This document shows positions 7,154 to 16,161 of a stretch of DNA of 64,000 bases, piece by piece. The stretch lies in contig NZ_JAEKKT010000126.1 of the NCBI RefSeq assembly GCF_019510245.1, positions 61,653 through 125,652 on the forward strand, in the 5' to 3' direction. Source of the DNA: Streptomyces sp. (GTDB lineage: Bacteria > Actinomycetota > Actinomycetes > Streptomycetales > Streptomycetaceae). The notes beneath the pieces are model-generated. The model was not told where the DNA came from and made no database searches. It saw only the letters and a program-made list of their open reading frames with translations. The number at the start of each line of letters is the position of its first letter. Position 1 is the first letter of the stretch. The translations under genes and the position numbers were made by a program.

Positions 7154-8251
7154 TCAGGCCTCGGTGTCCGCCGGGCGCGGCGGGTTCGGTTCCCTGCGGC
7201 GTTGGGTCGCGCGGGCGGTGAAGTCGGCGCTGCGCAGGGCCCGCTGGACGTTTCCCCAGGTCAGCAGGGCCAGCTCGGGCTCGGACCAGCCGCGTCGGAG
7301 CAGCTCGGCGATCAGGTGGGGGTAGCGGGAGGTGTCGTCGAGGTCGCGGGGGTGGGCGACGCCGGAGTCGTAGGTACCCGACAGCGCGACGCACTCGGGG
7401 CCCGCGGCCCCGCGGATGTGGTCGAGGTGGTCGGCGACGTCCGGGACGGTCGGGCCGGTCTGCTCGGCGGCCAGCGGCACCATGCACACGCCCTTCTGCT
7501 CCCCGAGCCGCGCGAGCAGCTCGTCGGAGAGGTTGGCGGGGTGCGGGCGCACGGCCGCCGCGGCGGAGCGGGTGCACAGGACCGGGGTCTTGGAGAGGGC
7601 CAGCACCCGGGCCAGGGTGATCTCCGGGGCGCCGGACAGGTCGGCGAGCACCCCGAGCCGGTTCATCTCCCGGACCACCTCCTCGCCGAACCGGGTCAGC
7701 CCCTCCGCCCCCGCCCAGGCGGCCCCGGCCAGGGAGAGCACCCGCAGGCCGAGGGAGTGCAGGACCCGCAGGATGCCGAGGGAGTCGTCGACGGCGGCGG
7801 CGGAGGCCGGGCCGAGCACCACGGCGACCCGGCCGCAGTTGCGGGCGTCGATGACCTGCCCGGCGGTGCGCACCAGCCGGAGCCCCTCCGGGTGCGTCTC
7901 GACCACCCGGCGCACCAGGTCCAGCTGCTCCAGGGTGGCCCCCACGGCCCGGTCGCCCCGCTCCCCCGCCGGCAGGTCCAGCGACCAGAACAGGGCGCCC
8001 ACGTGCCCCTCGCGCAGCCGGGGCACGTCCGTGTCCACGGCCGTCTCGCCGAGCTCCAGGTCGTACCAGGGCAGCGGTCCGAGCGCCCGGGGCAGCGCAC
8101 AGTAGCCGTCCGCCACCGGATGCGCCTCCAGCAGCGCGTGGGCCCGTTCCAGGACCGCGGCACCGGACTCCAGGGGGAACGGGTCGGCCGGGAGGAAGTC
8201 CTCCCTGCCGACCTCGGTCGTGGTGTGGATGTCGTGCTGGAGGTCGGCCAT
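7154..8251 (-). CDS. Degenerate membrane-dipeptidase homologue lacking metal ligands
   Basis: This 365-residue protein has the overall fold of the M19 renal dipeptidase family and is a paralogue of the next gene upstream. The catalytic metal site is gone. The HxD motif (VDGHND in the neighbour) is VADGYCAL here, giving Tyr50 and Ala52. The bridging glutamate region GAEGGHS is replaced by GPASAAA, the histidine of DLSHVA by [14 protein letters not shown] by TRSAAAAV, and the aspartate of GGDYDG is in a changed SGTYDSG. It therefore probably cannot hydrolyse dipeptides and may be structural or regulatory. The start ATG at 8251 has GGAG six bases upstream. Confidence 0.85.
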   Translation of the reverse strand: MADLQHDIHTTTEVGREDFLPADPFPLESGAAVLERAHALLEAHPVADGYCALPRALGPLPWYDLELGETAVDTDVPRLREGHVGALFWSLDLPAGERGDRAVGATLEQLDLVRRVVETHPEGLRLVRTAGQVIDARNCGRVAVVLGPASAAAVDDSLGILRVLHSLGLRVLSLAGAAWAGAEGLTRFGEEVVREMNRLGVLADLSGAPEITLARVLALSKTPVLCTRSAAAAVRPHPANLSDELLARLGEQKGVCMVPLAAEQTGPTVPDVADHLDHIRGAAGPECVALSGTYDSGVAHPRDLDDTSRYPHLIAELLRRGWSEPELALLTWGNVQRALRSADFTARATQRRREPNPPRPADTEA

Positions 8252-8385
8252 GAAGGGCTCCGTACGTCGTCCTGAGCTACGTCGTGAAGGGGCTGTAGCC
8301 CACCGTCGCACGGCCGCCCGGGAGGGTTCCTGGTGGACGGGGCGTTCGGGGGTACGCCCCGAACGCCCGGCCCTTCCGTACGGTC

Positions 8386-9564
8386 TCAGCCGTCCAGCTC
8401 GGCGATGGTCGCGTGCGAGGGCCCCCGCGTCTCCTGGAGGCCGCGGGCCACGTCCTCCGCCGCGCCCAGCACACGGACCGCGTTCTGCCAGGTCAGCTTC
8501 GCCAGGTCGGCCCTGGACCAGCCGCGGTCCAGCAGCTCGGCGATCAGGTTGGGGTAGCCGGAGACGTCGTCCAGGCCGTCCGGGGTGAAGGCGGTGCCGT
8601 CGTAGTCGCCGCCGATGCCGAGGTGGTCGATGCCGGCGACCTCGCGCATGTGGTCGAGGTGGTCGGCGACCGTGGCGGTGGTGGCGACCGGGCGCGGGTT
8701 GGTCTCCTCGAAGGCCCGGTGGACCTTCATCGCCTCCTCGGTGGTGTCGAGGTGGTGGAAGCCGTGGGCGCGCATGTTGTCGTCGGCGGCCGCCGACCAG
8801 TCGACCGCCGCCTGGAGCACGAACTTCGGTACGAACGTCACCATCGCCATGCCGCCGTTGCCGGCGAGGCGTTCGAGGACGTCGTCCGGGATGTTGCGGG
8901 GGTGGTCGCAGACGGCCCGGGACGAGGAGTGGGAGAAGATCACCGGGGCGGTGGTGGTGTCGAGTGCGGCGCGCATGGTCGTGGCGGCCACGTGGGAGAG
9001 GTCGACGAGCATGCCCAGGCGGTTCATCTCCCGCACGACCTCGCGGCCGAAGGCCGACAGACCGCCCACGTTCGGCTCGTCGGTCGCCGAGTCCGCCCAG
9101 TCGTTGTTGTCGTTGTGGGTGAGCGTCATGTAGCGCACGCCCAGCTCGTACAGGCCGCGCAGGGTGCCTAGCGAGTTGTCGATGGAGTGGCCGCCCTCCG
9201 CGCCCATCAGGGAGGCGATACGGCCCTCGGCGCGCGCCGCCTCCATGTCGGCGGCCGTCAGCGCGGCCCGCAGGTCGGCCGGGTAACGGGCGATCAGCTG
9301 CCGTACGCAGTCGATCTGTTCGAGGGTCGCCGGGACCGCGCCCGGCAGGTCCGAGCGGACGTACACCGACCAGTACTGCGCACCGACGCCGCCGTCCCGC
9401 AGCCGCGGGATGTCGGTGTGCAGGTGGGCGTTCTGGTGGGCGGCGATGTCACGGGCGTCGAGGTCGTAGCGGACCTGCTCGCGCAGTGCGTACGGCAGGT
9501 CGTTGTGGCCGTCGACGACCGGGAACTCGCGCAGCAGGGACCGGGCTTCATCGAGGGACGTCAT
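8386..9564 (-). CDS. Membrane dipeptidase (M19 family), metal site intact
   Basis: This 392-residue zinc dipeptidase of the renal dipeptidase family cleaves dipeptides, including some with a D-residue at the second position. His20 and Asp22 are in [12 protein letters not shown], the bridging Glu is in GAEGGHSID, later His residues are in DLSHVA and FSHSSSRAV, and the final Asp is in GIGGDYDG. No signal peptide is visible, so it is cytosolic. It lies directly upstream of its degenerate paralogue on the same strand, separated by 134 bp. A closely related Streptomyces protein has, as I recall, been studied structurally; that is memory, not checked. Confidence 0.9.
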   Translation of the reverse strand: MTSLDEARSLLREFPVVDGHNDLPYALREQVRYDLDARDIAAHQNAHLHTDIPRLRDGGVGAQYWSVYVRSDLPGAVPATLEQIDCVRQLIARYPADLRAALTAADMEAARAEGRIASLMGAEGGHSIDNSLGTLRGLYELGVRYMTLTHNDNNDWADSATDEPNVGGLSAFGREVVREMNRLGMLVDLSHVAATTMRAALDTTTAPVIFSHSSSRAVCDHPRNIPDDVLERLAGNGGMAMVTFVPKFVLQAAVDWSAAADDNMRAHGFHHLDTTEEAMKVHRAFEETNPRPVATTATVADHLDHMREVAGIDHLGIGGDYDGTAFTPDGLDDVSGYPNLIAELLDRGWSRADLAKLTWQNAVRVLGAAEDVARGLQETRGPSHATIAELDG

Positions 9565-9585
9565 TGCGTATTGCTTCCCGGAGTC

Positions 9586-10107
9586 CTACTTGCCGAAGCC
9601 GAAGCCGTTCGAGCCCTCGACCTTGGCCCGCAGTCGCTTGCCCTTATCGGTGGCCTGGTCGTTGAGGTCCTGCTGGAAGTCGCGCATCCGGCCGAGCAGT
9701 TCCTCGTCGTGGGTGGCGAGGATGCGGGCGGCCAGCAGGCCCGCGTTGCGGGCACCGGCGACGGAGACGGTGGCGACCGGGACGCCGGCCGGCATCTGCA
9801 CGATGGACAGGAGGCTGTCCATGCCGTCGAGGTACTTCAGCGGGACGGGCACGCCGATGACCGGGAGCGGGGTGACGGAGGCGAGCATGCCCGGGAGGTG
9901 GGCCGCTCCCCCGGCACCCGCGATGATCACCTTGAGGCCGCGCTCGGCGGCCTGCTCTCCGTACGTCACCATCTCGCGCGGCATGCGGTGCGCGGAGACG
10001 ACGTCCACCTCGTACGCGATCTCGAACTCGTCGAGGGCCTTGGCGGCTGCCTCCATGACGGGCCAGTCGGAGTCCGAACCCATGACGATGCCGACAACAG
10101 GGCTCAT
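9586..10107 (-). CDS. purE: N5-carboxyaminoimidazole ribonucleotide mutase PurE
   Basis: This class I PurE, 173 residues, converts N5-CAIR to CAIR in purine synthesis. The family signature is clear: [13 protein letters not shown] near the N-terminus, VVSAHRMP with the catalytic histidine, and [11 protein letters not shown]. The C-terminus carries a lysine/arginine-rich extension of about 20 residues ([19 protein letters not shown]), common in actinobacteria. Its ATG at 10107 overlaps the purK stop codon by four bases (ATGA), so it is translated from the purKE message. Confidence 0.96.
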   Translation of the reverse strand: MSPVVGIVMGSDSDWPVMEAAAKALDEFEIAYEVDVVSAHRMPREMVTYGEQAAERGLKVIIAGAGGAAHLPGMLASVTPLPVIGVPVPLKYLDGMDSLLSIVQMPAGVPVATVSVAGARNAGLLAARILATHDEELLGRMRDFQQDLNDQATDKGKRLRAKVEGSNGFGFGK

Positions 10108-11243
10108 TCGGTGATCGTGCCTCTCAGGTAGCCGGCAGCGTGACGTGCGCGCTCGAGAACGTCGTCCAGGTCGTCGCCGTAGGTGTTGACGTGACCGACC
10201 TTGCGGCCGGGCTTCACGTCCTTGCCGTACATGTGGATCTTCAGTTTCGGGTCGCGGGCCATGCAGTGCAGGTACGCGGAGTACATGTCCGGGTAGTCGC
10301 CGCCCAGGACGTTGACCATGACCGTCCACCGGGCGCGGGGCCGCGGGTCGCCCAGGGGCAGGTCGAGAACGGCCCGCACGTGGTTGGCGAACTGGCTGGT
10401 GATCGCGCCGTCCTGGCTCCAGTGGCCGCTGTTGTGCGGGCGCATCGCCAGTTCGTTGACGAGGATGCGGCCGTCGCGGGTCTGGAACAGCTCGACGGCC
10501 AGGTGGCCGACCACGCCCAGCTCCTTGGCGATCCGCAGGGCCAGCTCCTCGGCCTGCAGGGCGAGGGTCTCGTCCAGGTCGGGCGCGGGCGCGATCACGG
10601 TGTCGCAGACGCCGTTGACCTGCTGCGACTCCACCACCGGGTAGGCGACGGCCTGGCCGTGCGGGGAGCGTACGACGTTGGCGGCGAGCTCGCGGACGTA
10701 GTCGACCTTCTCCTCGGCGAGGACCGGCACGCCGGCCCGGAAGGGGTCGGTGGCCTCCTCGGCCGTCTCGACGACCCACACGCCCTTGCCGTCGTAGCCG
10801 CCGCGCACGGTCTTCAGGACGACGGGGAAGCCGTCGCCCTCGGCCGCGAACCGGACCACGTCCTCCTGGTCGGCCACGATCCGGTGCCGCGGGCACGGCA
10901 CGCCGATCTCCGTGAGCTTCGCCCGCATCACACCCTTGTCCTGGGCGTGCACCAGCGCGTCCGGACCGGGGCGCACGGGGATGCCGTCCGCCTCCAGGGC
11001 CCGCAGGTGCTCGGTGGGCACGTGCTCGTGGTCGAAGGTGATCACGTCGCAGCCGCGCGCGAACGCGCGCAGCGTCTCCAGGTCGCGGTAGTCGCCGACG
11101 ACGACATCGCTCACCACCTGGGCCGCGGAATCCTGGGGAGTGTCACTGAGGAGCTTGAACCTGATGCCCAGCGGGATGCCCGCCTCGTGCGTCATACGCG
11201 CGAGCTGACCCCCGCCGACCATGCCGACTACCGGGAACGTCAC
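10104..11243 (-). CDS. purK: N5-carboxyaminoimidazole ribonucleotide synthase PurK
   Basis: This 379-residue ATP-grasp enzyme carboxylates aminoimidazole ribonucleotide with bicarbonate and ATP, giving the substrate of PurE. Visible landmarks are the N-terminal [13 protein letters not shown] dinucleotide-fold loop, FDHEHVP, the ATP-grasp [17 protein letters not shown], the metal-binding [22 protein letters not shown] and [13 protein letters not shown]. It is the first gene of the two-gene purKE operon. The order purK-purE with a 4-base overlap is usual in Streptomyces. Confidence 0.96.
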   Translation of the reverse strand: MTFPVVGMVGGGQLARMTHEAGIPLGIRFKLLSDTPQDSAAQVVSDVVVGDYRDLETLRAFARGCDVITFDHEHVPTEHLRALEADGIPVRPGPDALVHAQDKGVMRAKLTEIGVPCPRHRIVADQEDVVRFAAEGDGFPVVLKTVRGGYDGKGVWVVETAEEATDPFRAGVPVLAEEKVDYVRELAANVVRSPHGQAVAYPVVESQQVNGVCDTVIAPAPDLDETLALQAEELALRIAKELGVVGHLAVELFQTRDGRILVNELAMRPHNSGHWSQDGAITSQFANHVRAVLDLPLGDPRPRARWTVMVNVLGGDYPDMYSAYLHCMARDPKLKIHMYGKDVKPGRKVGHVNTYGDDLDDVLERARHAAGYLRGTITE

Positions 11244-11459
11244 GCCCCTAGGATATCGGCCGCGCCGGGTGGCCGGTTTCCGCGCCCGCGGCCAGGGCTC
11301 TTACCCGCCGCTTCACCGCCTCTTGCCCCGCTTTTCCCGCGCCTTTCCGGAGCTCTTCCCAAGCCTTTCCCGGCCTGTGTCGCCATCCACAGGCGTCGGA
11401 GATACTGGGTCGTTAGAGTGGCTGAGTCGCAATACCTACTGACGGGAGCCCGCACAACC

Positions 11460-11963
11460 ATGGAACGTGGTTCCTCGGGGCTGCAACGGCTCGTACGCGA
11501 GGTCGCCAAATTCGGCGCGGTCGGCGGAGCCGGCATTCTCGTCAATCTCGGCGTCTTCAACCTGGTCCGGCACGTCACCGACCTGCCAGTGGTGCGGGCG
11601 AGCGTCATAGCGACGGTCGTCGCGATCATCTTCAACTACCTCGGTTTCCGGTACTGGACGTACCGGGACCGCGAGAAGAGCGGCCGCACCAGGGAACTCA
11701 CCCTGTTCCTGCTGTTCAGCGCGGTCGGCCTGGTCATCGAGAACGGCCTGCTGTACCTGGCCACCTACGGCTTCGGCTGGGACAGCCCGCTGCAGAGCAA
11801 CGTCTTCAAGTTCGTCGGCATCGGCGTGGCGACGCTGTTCCGTTTCTGGTCGTACCGCACGTGGGTGTTCAAGGCACTGCCGGCGCGTGAGGCGGTCGCC
11901 GACGCGGAGGCCATCCTGGAGCGGGCCGCCGACGCCGAGAACCCCGCACAGCGGGTTCGGTAG
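11460..11963 (+). CDS. GtrA-family membrane protein
   Basis: This 167-residue protein has four predicted membrane helices and the GtrA family layout: KFGAVGGAGILVNLGVFNLV, VIATVVAIIFNYLGFRYWTY, LFLLFSAVGLVIENGLLYL and VFKFVGIGVATLFRFWSYRTWVF. The FNYxxxRxWxF and FRFWSYRTWVF motifs ending helices 2 and 4 are diagnostic. GtrA proteins are linked to flipping or transfer of lipid-linked sugars in cell-surface polysaccharide synthesis. The ATG is at 11460, with GGGAG about 11 bases upstream. It is divergent from purKE. Its sugar substrate cannot be read from the sequence. Confidence 0.9.
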   Translation: MERGSSGLQRLVREVAKFGAVGGAGILVNLGVFNLVRHVTDLPVVRASVIATVVAIIFNYLGFRYWTYRDREKSGRTRELTLFLLFSAVGLVIENGLLYLATYGFGWDSPLQSNVFKFVGIGVATLFRFWSYRTWVFKALPAREAVADAEAILERAADAENPAQRVR

Positions 11964-11999
11964 GGCACACCGCGGGCAGGTCCTGGCGGACCGTCGCTC

Positions 12000-13271
12000 C
12001 TAGCGGACCGTCGGCAGGTCGTCGTCCGGCTTGTGCGGCGGCGGGGTGCGGGACAGGAACAGGCCGAAGACCGGTGGCTGGGCCTGGAGCAGCTCCAGGC
12101 GGCCGCCGTCGGCCTCCGCGAGGTCACGCGCGACGGCCAGCCCGATGCCGGTGGAGTTGCGGCCGCTGATGGTCCGCTCGAAGATGCGGTTGCCCAGGTC
12201 GGCGGGGACCCCGGCGCCCTCGTCGGTCACCTCGACCACCGCCTGGTTGCCGGTTACCCGGGTCCGCAGGGCGACGGTGCCGCCCCCGTGCATCAGGGAG
12301 TTCTCGATCAGCGCGGCCAGCACCTGCGCCACCGCGCCCGGCGTGCCGACCGCGCGCAGGTGCCGTTTGCCGGAGCTGACGATCGCCCGGCCCACGCCAC
12401 GGTAGGCGGGCCGCCACTCGGCGAGCTGCTGCTGGATGACCTCGTCCAGGTCGAAGGAGACGGCGGAGCCGGTACGCGGGTCCCTGGAGTTCGTCAGCAG
12501 CCGCTCCACGACGTCCGTCAACCGCTCCACCTGCGTGAGCGCCACGTTCGCCTCCTCCTTCACGATGTCCGGGTCGTCGGTGAGGGTGATCTCCTCGAGC
12601 CGCATGGACAGCGCGGTCAGGGGCGTGCGCAGCTGGTGGGAGGCGTCGGCGGCGAGGCGCCGCTCGGCGGTGAGCATCCGCCCGATCCGCTCGGCGGAGG
12701 AGTCCAGCACGTCGGCGACCCGGTCCAGCTCGGGGACGCCGTACCGCTTGTGCCGCGGGCGCGGATCACCGGATCCCAGCCGCTCGGCGGTCTCCGCGAG
12801 GTCGGTCAGCGGGGAGGCCAGCCGGTTGGCCTGCCGGATCGCGAGCAGCACGGCGGCGATCACGGCGAGCAGCGCGACGGCCCCGATGATCAGCAGCGTA
12901 CGGCCGACCTCCCGGGTCACGGTCGAGCGCGGCTCCTGGACGGTGATCGTCTCGCCTTCCTCACCGTCGGCCGTGTAGTGGATGACGTCGCCCTCGGGCT
13001 TCACGCCCAGCTCGATCGGGGGCTTGCCAGGGATCCGGATGACGGCGTACTGCTCCTTGCCGACCTGGCTGCGCAGTATCTCGGCGGTGACGTCCTCGTC
13101 CTCGAGAATCCGGCTGTCGACGATGCTGGCGAGGCGGAGCGCCTCGGAGTCGACGCGTTCCTGGGCACTGTTGCTGATGGTCCGCGACTCGACGATGACG
13201 AGCGAGACGCCGAAGACGGCGATGACGACGAGCACGACGGCCAACGTGGACTGAATCAGCCGACGCCGCAT
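12000..13271 (-). CDS. Two-component sensor histidine kinase
   Basis: This 423-residue membrane kinase is the partner of the response regulator just upstream. The first membrane helix is at about residues 5-27, an extracytoplasmic sensor of about 95 residues follows, and the second helix is at about 125-145. Next come HAMP, the dimerisation/phosphoacceptor box with the histidine in ADASHQLRTPLTALSMRLEE, and a HATPase_c domain with the N-box ALIENSLMHG and G-boxes DEGAGVP and STGIGLAVARDLAEADGG. The sensor domain is short, acidic and lacks a recognisable fold, so the signal is unknown. It is separated from its regulator by a 109-bp gap that contains a dispersed repeat. Confidence 0.92.
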   Translation of the reverse strand: MRRRLIQSTLAVVLVVIAVFGVSLVIVESRTISNSAQERVDSEALRLASIVDSRILEDEDVTAEILRSQVGKEQYAVIRIPGKPPIELGVKPEGDVIHYTADGEEGETITVQEPRSTVTREVGRTLLIIGAVALLAVIAAVLLAIRQANRLASPLTDLAETAERLGSGDPRPRHKRYGVPELDRVADVLDSSAERIGRMLTAERRLAADASHQLRTPLTALSMRLEEITLTDDPDIVKEEANVALTQVERLTDVVERLLTNSRDPRTGSAVSFDLDEVIQQQLAEWRPAYRGVGRAIVSSGKRHLRAVGTPGAVAQVLAALIENSLMHGGGTVALRTRVTGNQAVVEVTDEGAGVPADLGNRIFERTISGRNSTGIGLAVARDLAEADGGRLELLQAQPPVFGLFLSRTPPPHKPDDDLPTVR

Positions 13272-13274
13272 GTC

Positions 13275-13335
13275 AGCGCCCCGTCAGGGGCGCGGGGCCG
13301 TTACATCTGCGGCTCCGCCGCGTGGGCGCGAGCAA
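13275..13335 (-). repeat. Dispersed Streptomyces repeat, copy 2, inside a two-component operon
   Basis: AGCGCCCCGTCAGGGGCGCGGGG is followed by GCGGCTCCGCCGCGTGGGCGCGAGCAACCACC. The reverse complement is the familiar GGTTGCTCGCGCCCACGCGGCGGAGCCGC...GCGCCCCTGACGGGGCGCT module. It lies between the response regulator and its kinase and could attenuate kinase expression. Confidence 0.8.
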
Positions 13336-13380
13336 CCACCTACAACGGTCAGTCGCGCACTGTGAGGTACCGCCCACCAC

Positions 13381-14058
13381 TCAGCTCTTTTCGAAACGGA
13401 ACCCGACACCACGCACGGTAGCGATGTACCGCGGGTTCGCCGCGTCGTCGCCGAGCTTCTTACGCAGCCACGAGATGTGCATGTCGAGCGTCTTGGTCGA
13501 CGACCACCACGTGGTGTCCCAGACCTCCCGCATCAGCTGGTCCCGCGTGACGACCCGCCCCGCGTCCCGCACCAGCACCCGCAGCAGGTCGAACTCCTTC
13601 GCCGTGAGCTGGAGCTCCTCGTCGCCCATCCACGCCCGGTGCGACTCGACGTCGATCCGCACACCGTGCGTGGCCGGCGGCTGCGCCGGCTCCGCGGCAC
13701 CGCGCCGCAGCAGCGCCCGCACCCGGGCCAGCAGTTCGGCGAGGCGGAACGGCTTGGTGACGTAGTCGTCGGCGCCCGCGTCGAGGCCGACGACGGTGTC
13801 CACCTCGTCGGCCCGCGCGGTCAGGATGAGGATCGGCACGGCGTGGCCCTCGGCACGCAGCCGGCGCGCCACCTCCAGGCCGTCCATGCCGGGCAGCCCG
13901 AGGTCCAGCACGACCAGGTCGACGCCGCCCTGCATTCCGGCGTCGAGCGCGGTGGGTCCGTCCTCGCGCACCTCCACCTCGTAACCTTCCCGGCGCAGTG
14001 CGCGGGCCAGCGGCTCCGAGATGGACGCGTCGTCCTCGGCGAGCAGTACACGGGTCAT
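13381..14058 (-). CDS. OmpR-family response regulator
   Basis: This 225-residue regulator has a receiver domain followed by a winged-helix effector domain. The acidic pocket is Asp9/Asp10, the phosphoacceptor is Asp52 (VVLDLGLPGMDG), Thr80 and Lys102 (VTKPF) complete the switch site. The C-terminal domain shows the OmpR/PhoB wing (LTAKEFDLLRVLVRDAGRVVTRDQL; VRGVGFRFEKS). It is transcribed ahead of the sensor kinase. The ATG is at 14058; no strong ribosome site is visible. Confidence 0.93.
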   Translation of the reverse strand: MTRVLLAEDDASISEPLARALRREGYEVEVREDGPTALDAGMQGGVDLVVLDLGLPGMDGLEVARRLRAEGHAVPILILTARADEVDTVVGLDAGADDYVTKPFRLAELLARVRALLRRGAAEPAQPPATHGVRIDVESHRAWMGDEELQLTAKEFDLLRVLVRDAGRVVTRDQLMREVWDTTWWSSTKTLDMHISWLRKKLGDDAANPRYIATVRGVGFRFEKS

Positions 14059-14549
14059 GGGGTGATGGTAGTCCGATTACGCGCAGTACTGGAGTGTGAT
14101 CGGCACCAGGGATTCTTACCTTGGGGCACAGTGGTACGAACCTGTGGGTGCGAGGTGCGATCGTAGAGGGGACCTTCGAAACTGGGTGCGAGGTTCCTCC
14201 GACACCTGTGATCCCTGTCTCAAGTCCTTCCATATCCGGCAGTGTCCTGACGTACAGTGACGTGAACGCCTGTAGTACACCCGGGGACCTTTGGTGGGCA
14301 TATTGACGCTGAAGGTCTCTTTTGTGTGCGGGCTGGCCTGCCAGCCTCGAAAGGAATGACCTCTGGCCGGGCTCCGGACGCGACGCAGCGTCACGGGGCG
14401 TGGATCCCGGTGGTCGCCGTCCACCGCCCCGCGACCCGGGGCGGAATCCCTGTGGGCGTGGGGTGGACGGGCGGACCCTGCCGGTGCCGGCCGCTCCCCC
14501 CACGGGTGCGCAGAGCCCCACCGCGCGCTCCGACCAGCAAGGAACGACC
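14059..14549. other. 491-bp intergenic region between response regulator and peptide transporter
   Basis: No convincing gene lies here. The open frames are short and proline/arginine-rich, typical of GC-rich noncoding DNA. The right half probably forms a long leader of the transporter; it contains a small palindrome GGCTGGC-CT-GCCAGCC at 14331-14346 followed by GAAAGGAATG, which is a possible but unsupported short-leader-peptide start. Promoters for both divergent genes should lie in 14060-14300. Confidence 0.5.
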
Positions 14550-16046
14550 ATGGCGTCCAGCCTGACGAAGGACTCGGTCCGACCGGGCACCCCCGGTTCC
14601 GAGAAGACCTTCTTCGGCCACCCCCGCGGACTGGCCACCCTCTTCATGACCGAGATGTGGGAGCGATTCTCCTACTACGGCATGAAGGCCCTGCTCCCGC
14701 TGTACCTGGTCGCTCCCGGCGGCCTGCACATGAGCGCGGCCACGGCGACGGCGATCTACTCGGTGTACCTGTCGCTCGTGTACCTGCTCGCCCTGCCGGG
14801 CGGCTGGTTCGCCGACCGTGTCCTCGGCCCCCGCAAGACGGTCGCCGTCGCGGGCACGATCATCATGTTCGGCCACCTGACGCTGGCGCTGCCCAGCGCC
14901 GGCACCTTCTTCGCGGGCCTCGGCCTGGTCGCCATAGGTTCCGGCCTGCTGAAGGCCAACATCTCCACGATGGTCGGCCACCTGTACGAGGGTCCGGACG
15001 ACCCGCGCCGTGACGGTGGCTTCACGCTCTTCTACATCGGCATCAACCTGGGCGCGTTCGCCGCGCCGCTGATCATCGGCACGGTCGGCGAGAACTACAA
15101 CTGGCACCTGGGCTTCGCGCTGGCCGCGGTCGGCATGGCGCTGGGTCTCGCCCAGTTCCTGCTCGGCACCCGCCACCTGAGCTCGCGCTCGGACATCGTC
15201 CCGACGCCGCTGTCCGCCGCCGAGAAGAAGGCGACGCTGACGAAGGCCGGCTTCTGGGCCGCCGTCGCCGTGGTCTTCTACGTCGTCGTGGGTGTCTCCG
15301 GCGTCTACACGCTGAACTGGCTGCTGGTCCCGATCACCATCGCCGGTCTGGTGATCCCGGTCGTCGTCATCGCCCGCATCAAGCGGGACAAGGACCTGGA
15401 CCGCGCCGAGCAGTCCAAGATGAGCGCGTACATCTGGTTCTTCGTGGCCGCCGCCGTCTTCTGGATGATCTACGACCAGGGTGGCTCGACCGTCTCCCTG
15501 TTCGCCGACGCCTCCGCGAAGAACACGATCTTCGGCTGGAACTTCCCGGTCTCCTGGTACCAGTCCGTCAACCCGGTCATGATCATGGCGTTCGCGCCGG
15601 TCTTCGCCTGGGCGTGGCTGGCGATGGCGCGGCGCGGCAAGGAGCCGAGCACGGCCGTGAAGTTCGCCGGTGGTCTGGTGCTGATCGGTGCGTCGTTCTT
15701 CCTGTTCCTCGCCCCCCTGTCGATCGCGGACGGCGGGCACAAGGCCGCGGCGATGTGGCTGGTCGGGATCTACTTCGTGCAGACCGTGGGTGAGCTGATG
15801 CTGTCCCCGGTGGGTCTGTCGGTGACGACCAAGATGGCGCCGGCGAAGTACGCGTCGCAGATGATGGGCGTGTGGTTCCTCGCGGTCACCGCAGGTGACG
15901 CGACGACCGGGCTGCTGTCGATCGCCGGTGTCGACCTGAACAAGACGGGGATCGTGGCGTTGCAGGCGGCTCTCGCCGTGGTCGCCGGTGTGGCCGTGTG
16001 GCTGTACCGGAAGAAGGTCCGCGAGCTCATGGGCGACGTGCACTGA
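14550..16046 (+). CDS. Proton-dependent oligopeptide transporter (POT/PTR family)
   Basis: This 498-residue membrane protein of the POT branch of the major facilitator superfamily imports di- and tripeptides with protons. The diagnostic first-helix motif is TEMWERFSYYGMKALLPLYLV (ExxERFxYYG). The second signature, FTLFYIGINLGAF, follows after helix 4. About 14 hydrophobic helices can be counted. The ATG at 14550 has AAGGAA seven bases upstream. It is monocistronic, with its own terminator at 16060-16094. Confidence 0.94.
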   Translation: MASSLTKDSVRPGTPGSEKTFFGHPRGLATLFMTEMWERFSYYGMKALLPLYLVAPGGLHMSAATATAIYSVYLSLVYLLALPGGWFADRVLGPRKTVAVAGTIIMFGHLTLALPSAGTFFAGLGLVAIGSGLLKANISTMVGHLYEGPDDPRRDGGFTLFYIGINLGAFAAPLIIGTVGENYNWHLGFALAAVGMALGLAQFLLGTRHLSSRSDIVPTPLSAAEKKATLTKAGFWAAVAVVFYVVVGVSGVYTLNWLLVPITIAGLVIPVVVIARIKRDKDLDRAEQSKMSAYIWFFVAAAVFWMIYDQGGSTVSLFADASAKNTIFGWNFPVSWYQSVNPVMIMAFAPVFAWAWLAMARRGKEPSTAVKFAGGLVLIGASFFLFLAPLSIADGGHKAAAMWLVGIYFVQTVGELMLSPVGLSVTTKMAPAKYASQMMGVWFLAVTAGDATTGLLSIAGVDLNKTGIVALQAALAVVAGVAVWLYRKKVRELMGDVH

Positions 16047-16059
16047 TCGTTTTTTGACA

Positions 16060-16094
16060 GAGGGCCACCGCATCTTTTGGATGGGGTGGCCCTC
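16060..16094 (+). terminator. Terminator after the peptide transporter
   Basis: A 10-bp stem GAGGGCCACC / GGTGGCCCTC with a 15-base loop is followed by CTGTGTTTC. Confidence 0.75.
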
Positions 16095-16114
16095 CTGTGT
16101 TTCGGCTAACGGTT

Positions 16115-16150
16115 GGTGGGGGCTGATCGCGCAGTTCCCCGCGCCCCCAG
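16115..16150 (+). repeat. Dispersed Streptomyces repeat, copy 3 (short)
   Basis: GGTGGGGGCTGATCGCGCAGTTCCCCGCGCCC is a partial copy of the repeat described at 5527, between converging genes. Confidence 0.75.
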
Positions 16151-16161
16151 AGGCAAGTTGG

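Noticed and set aside
14326..14565. Short plus-strand frame ahead of the peptide transporter
   Set aside because: Although GAAAGGA precedes an ATG nearby, the product is Pro/Arg-rich, overlaps the transporter start and has no recognisable motif.
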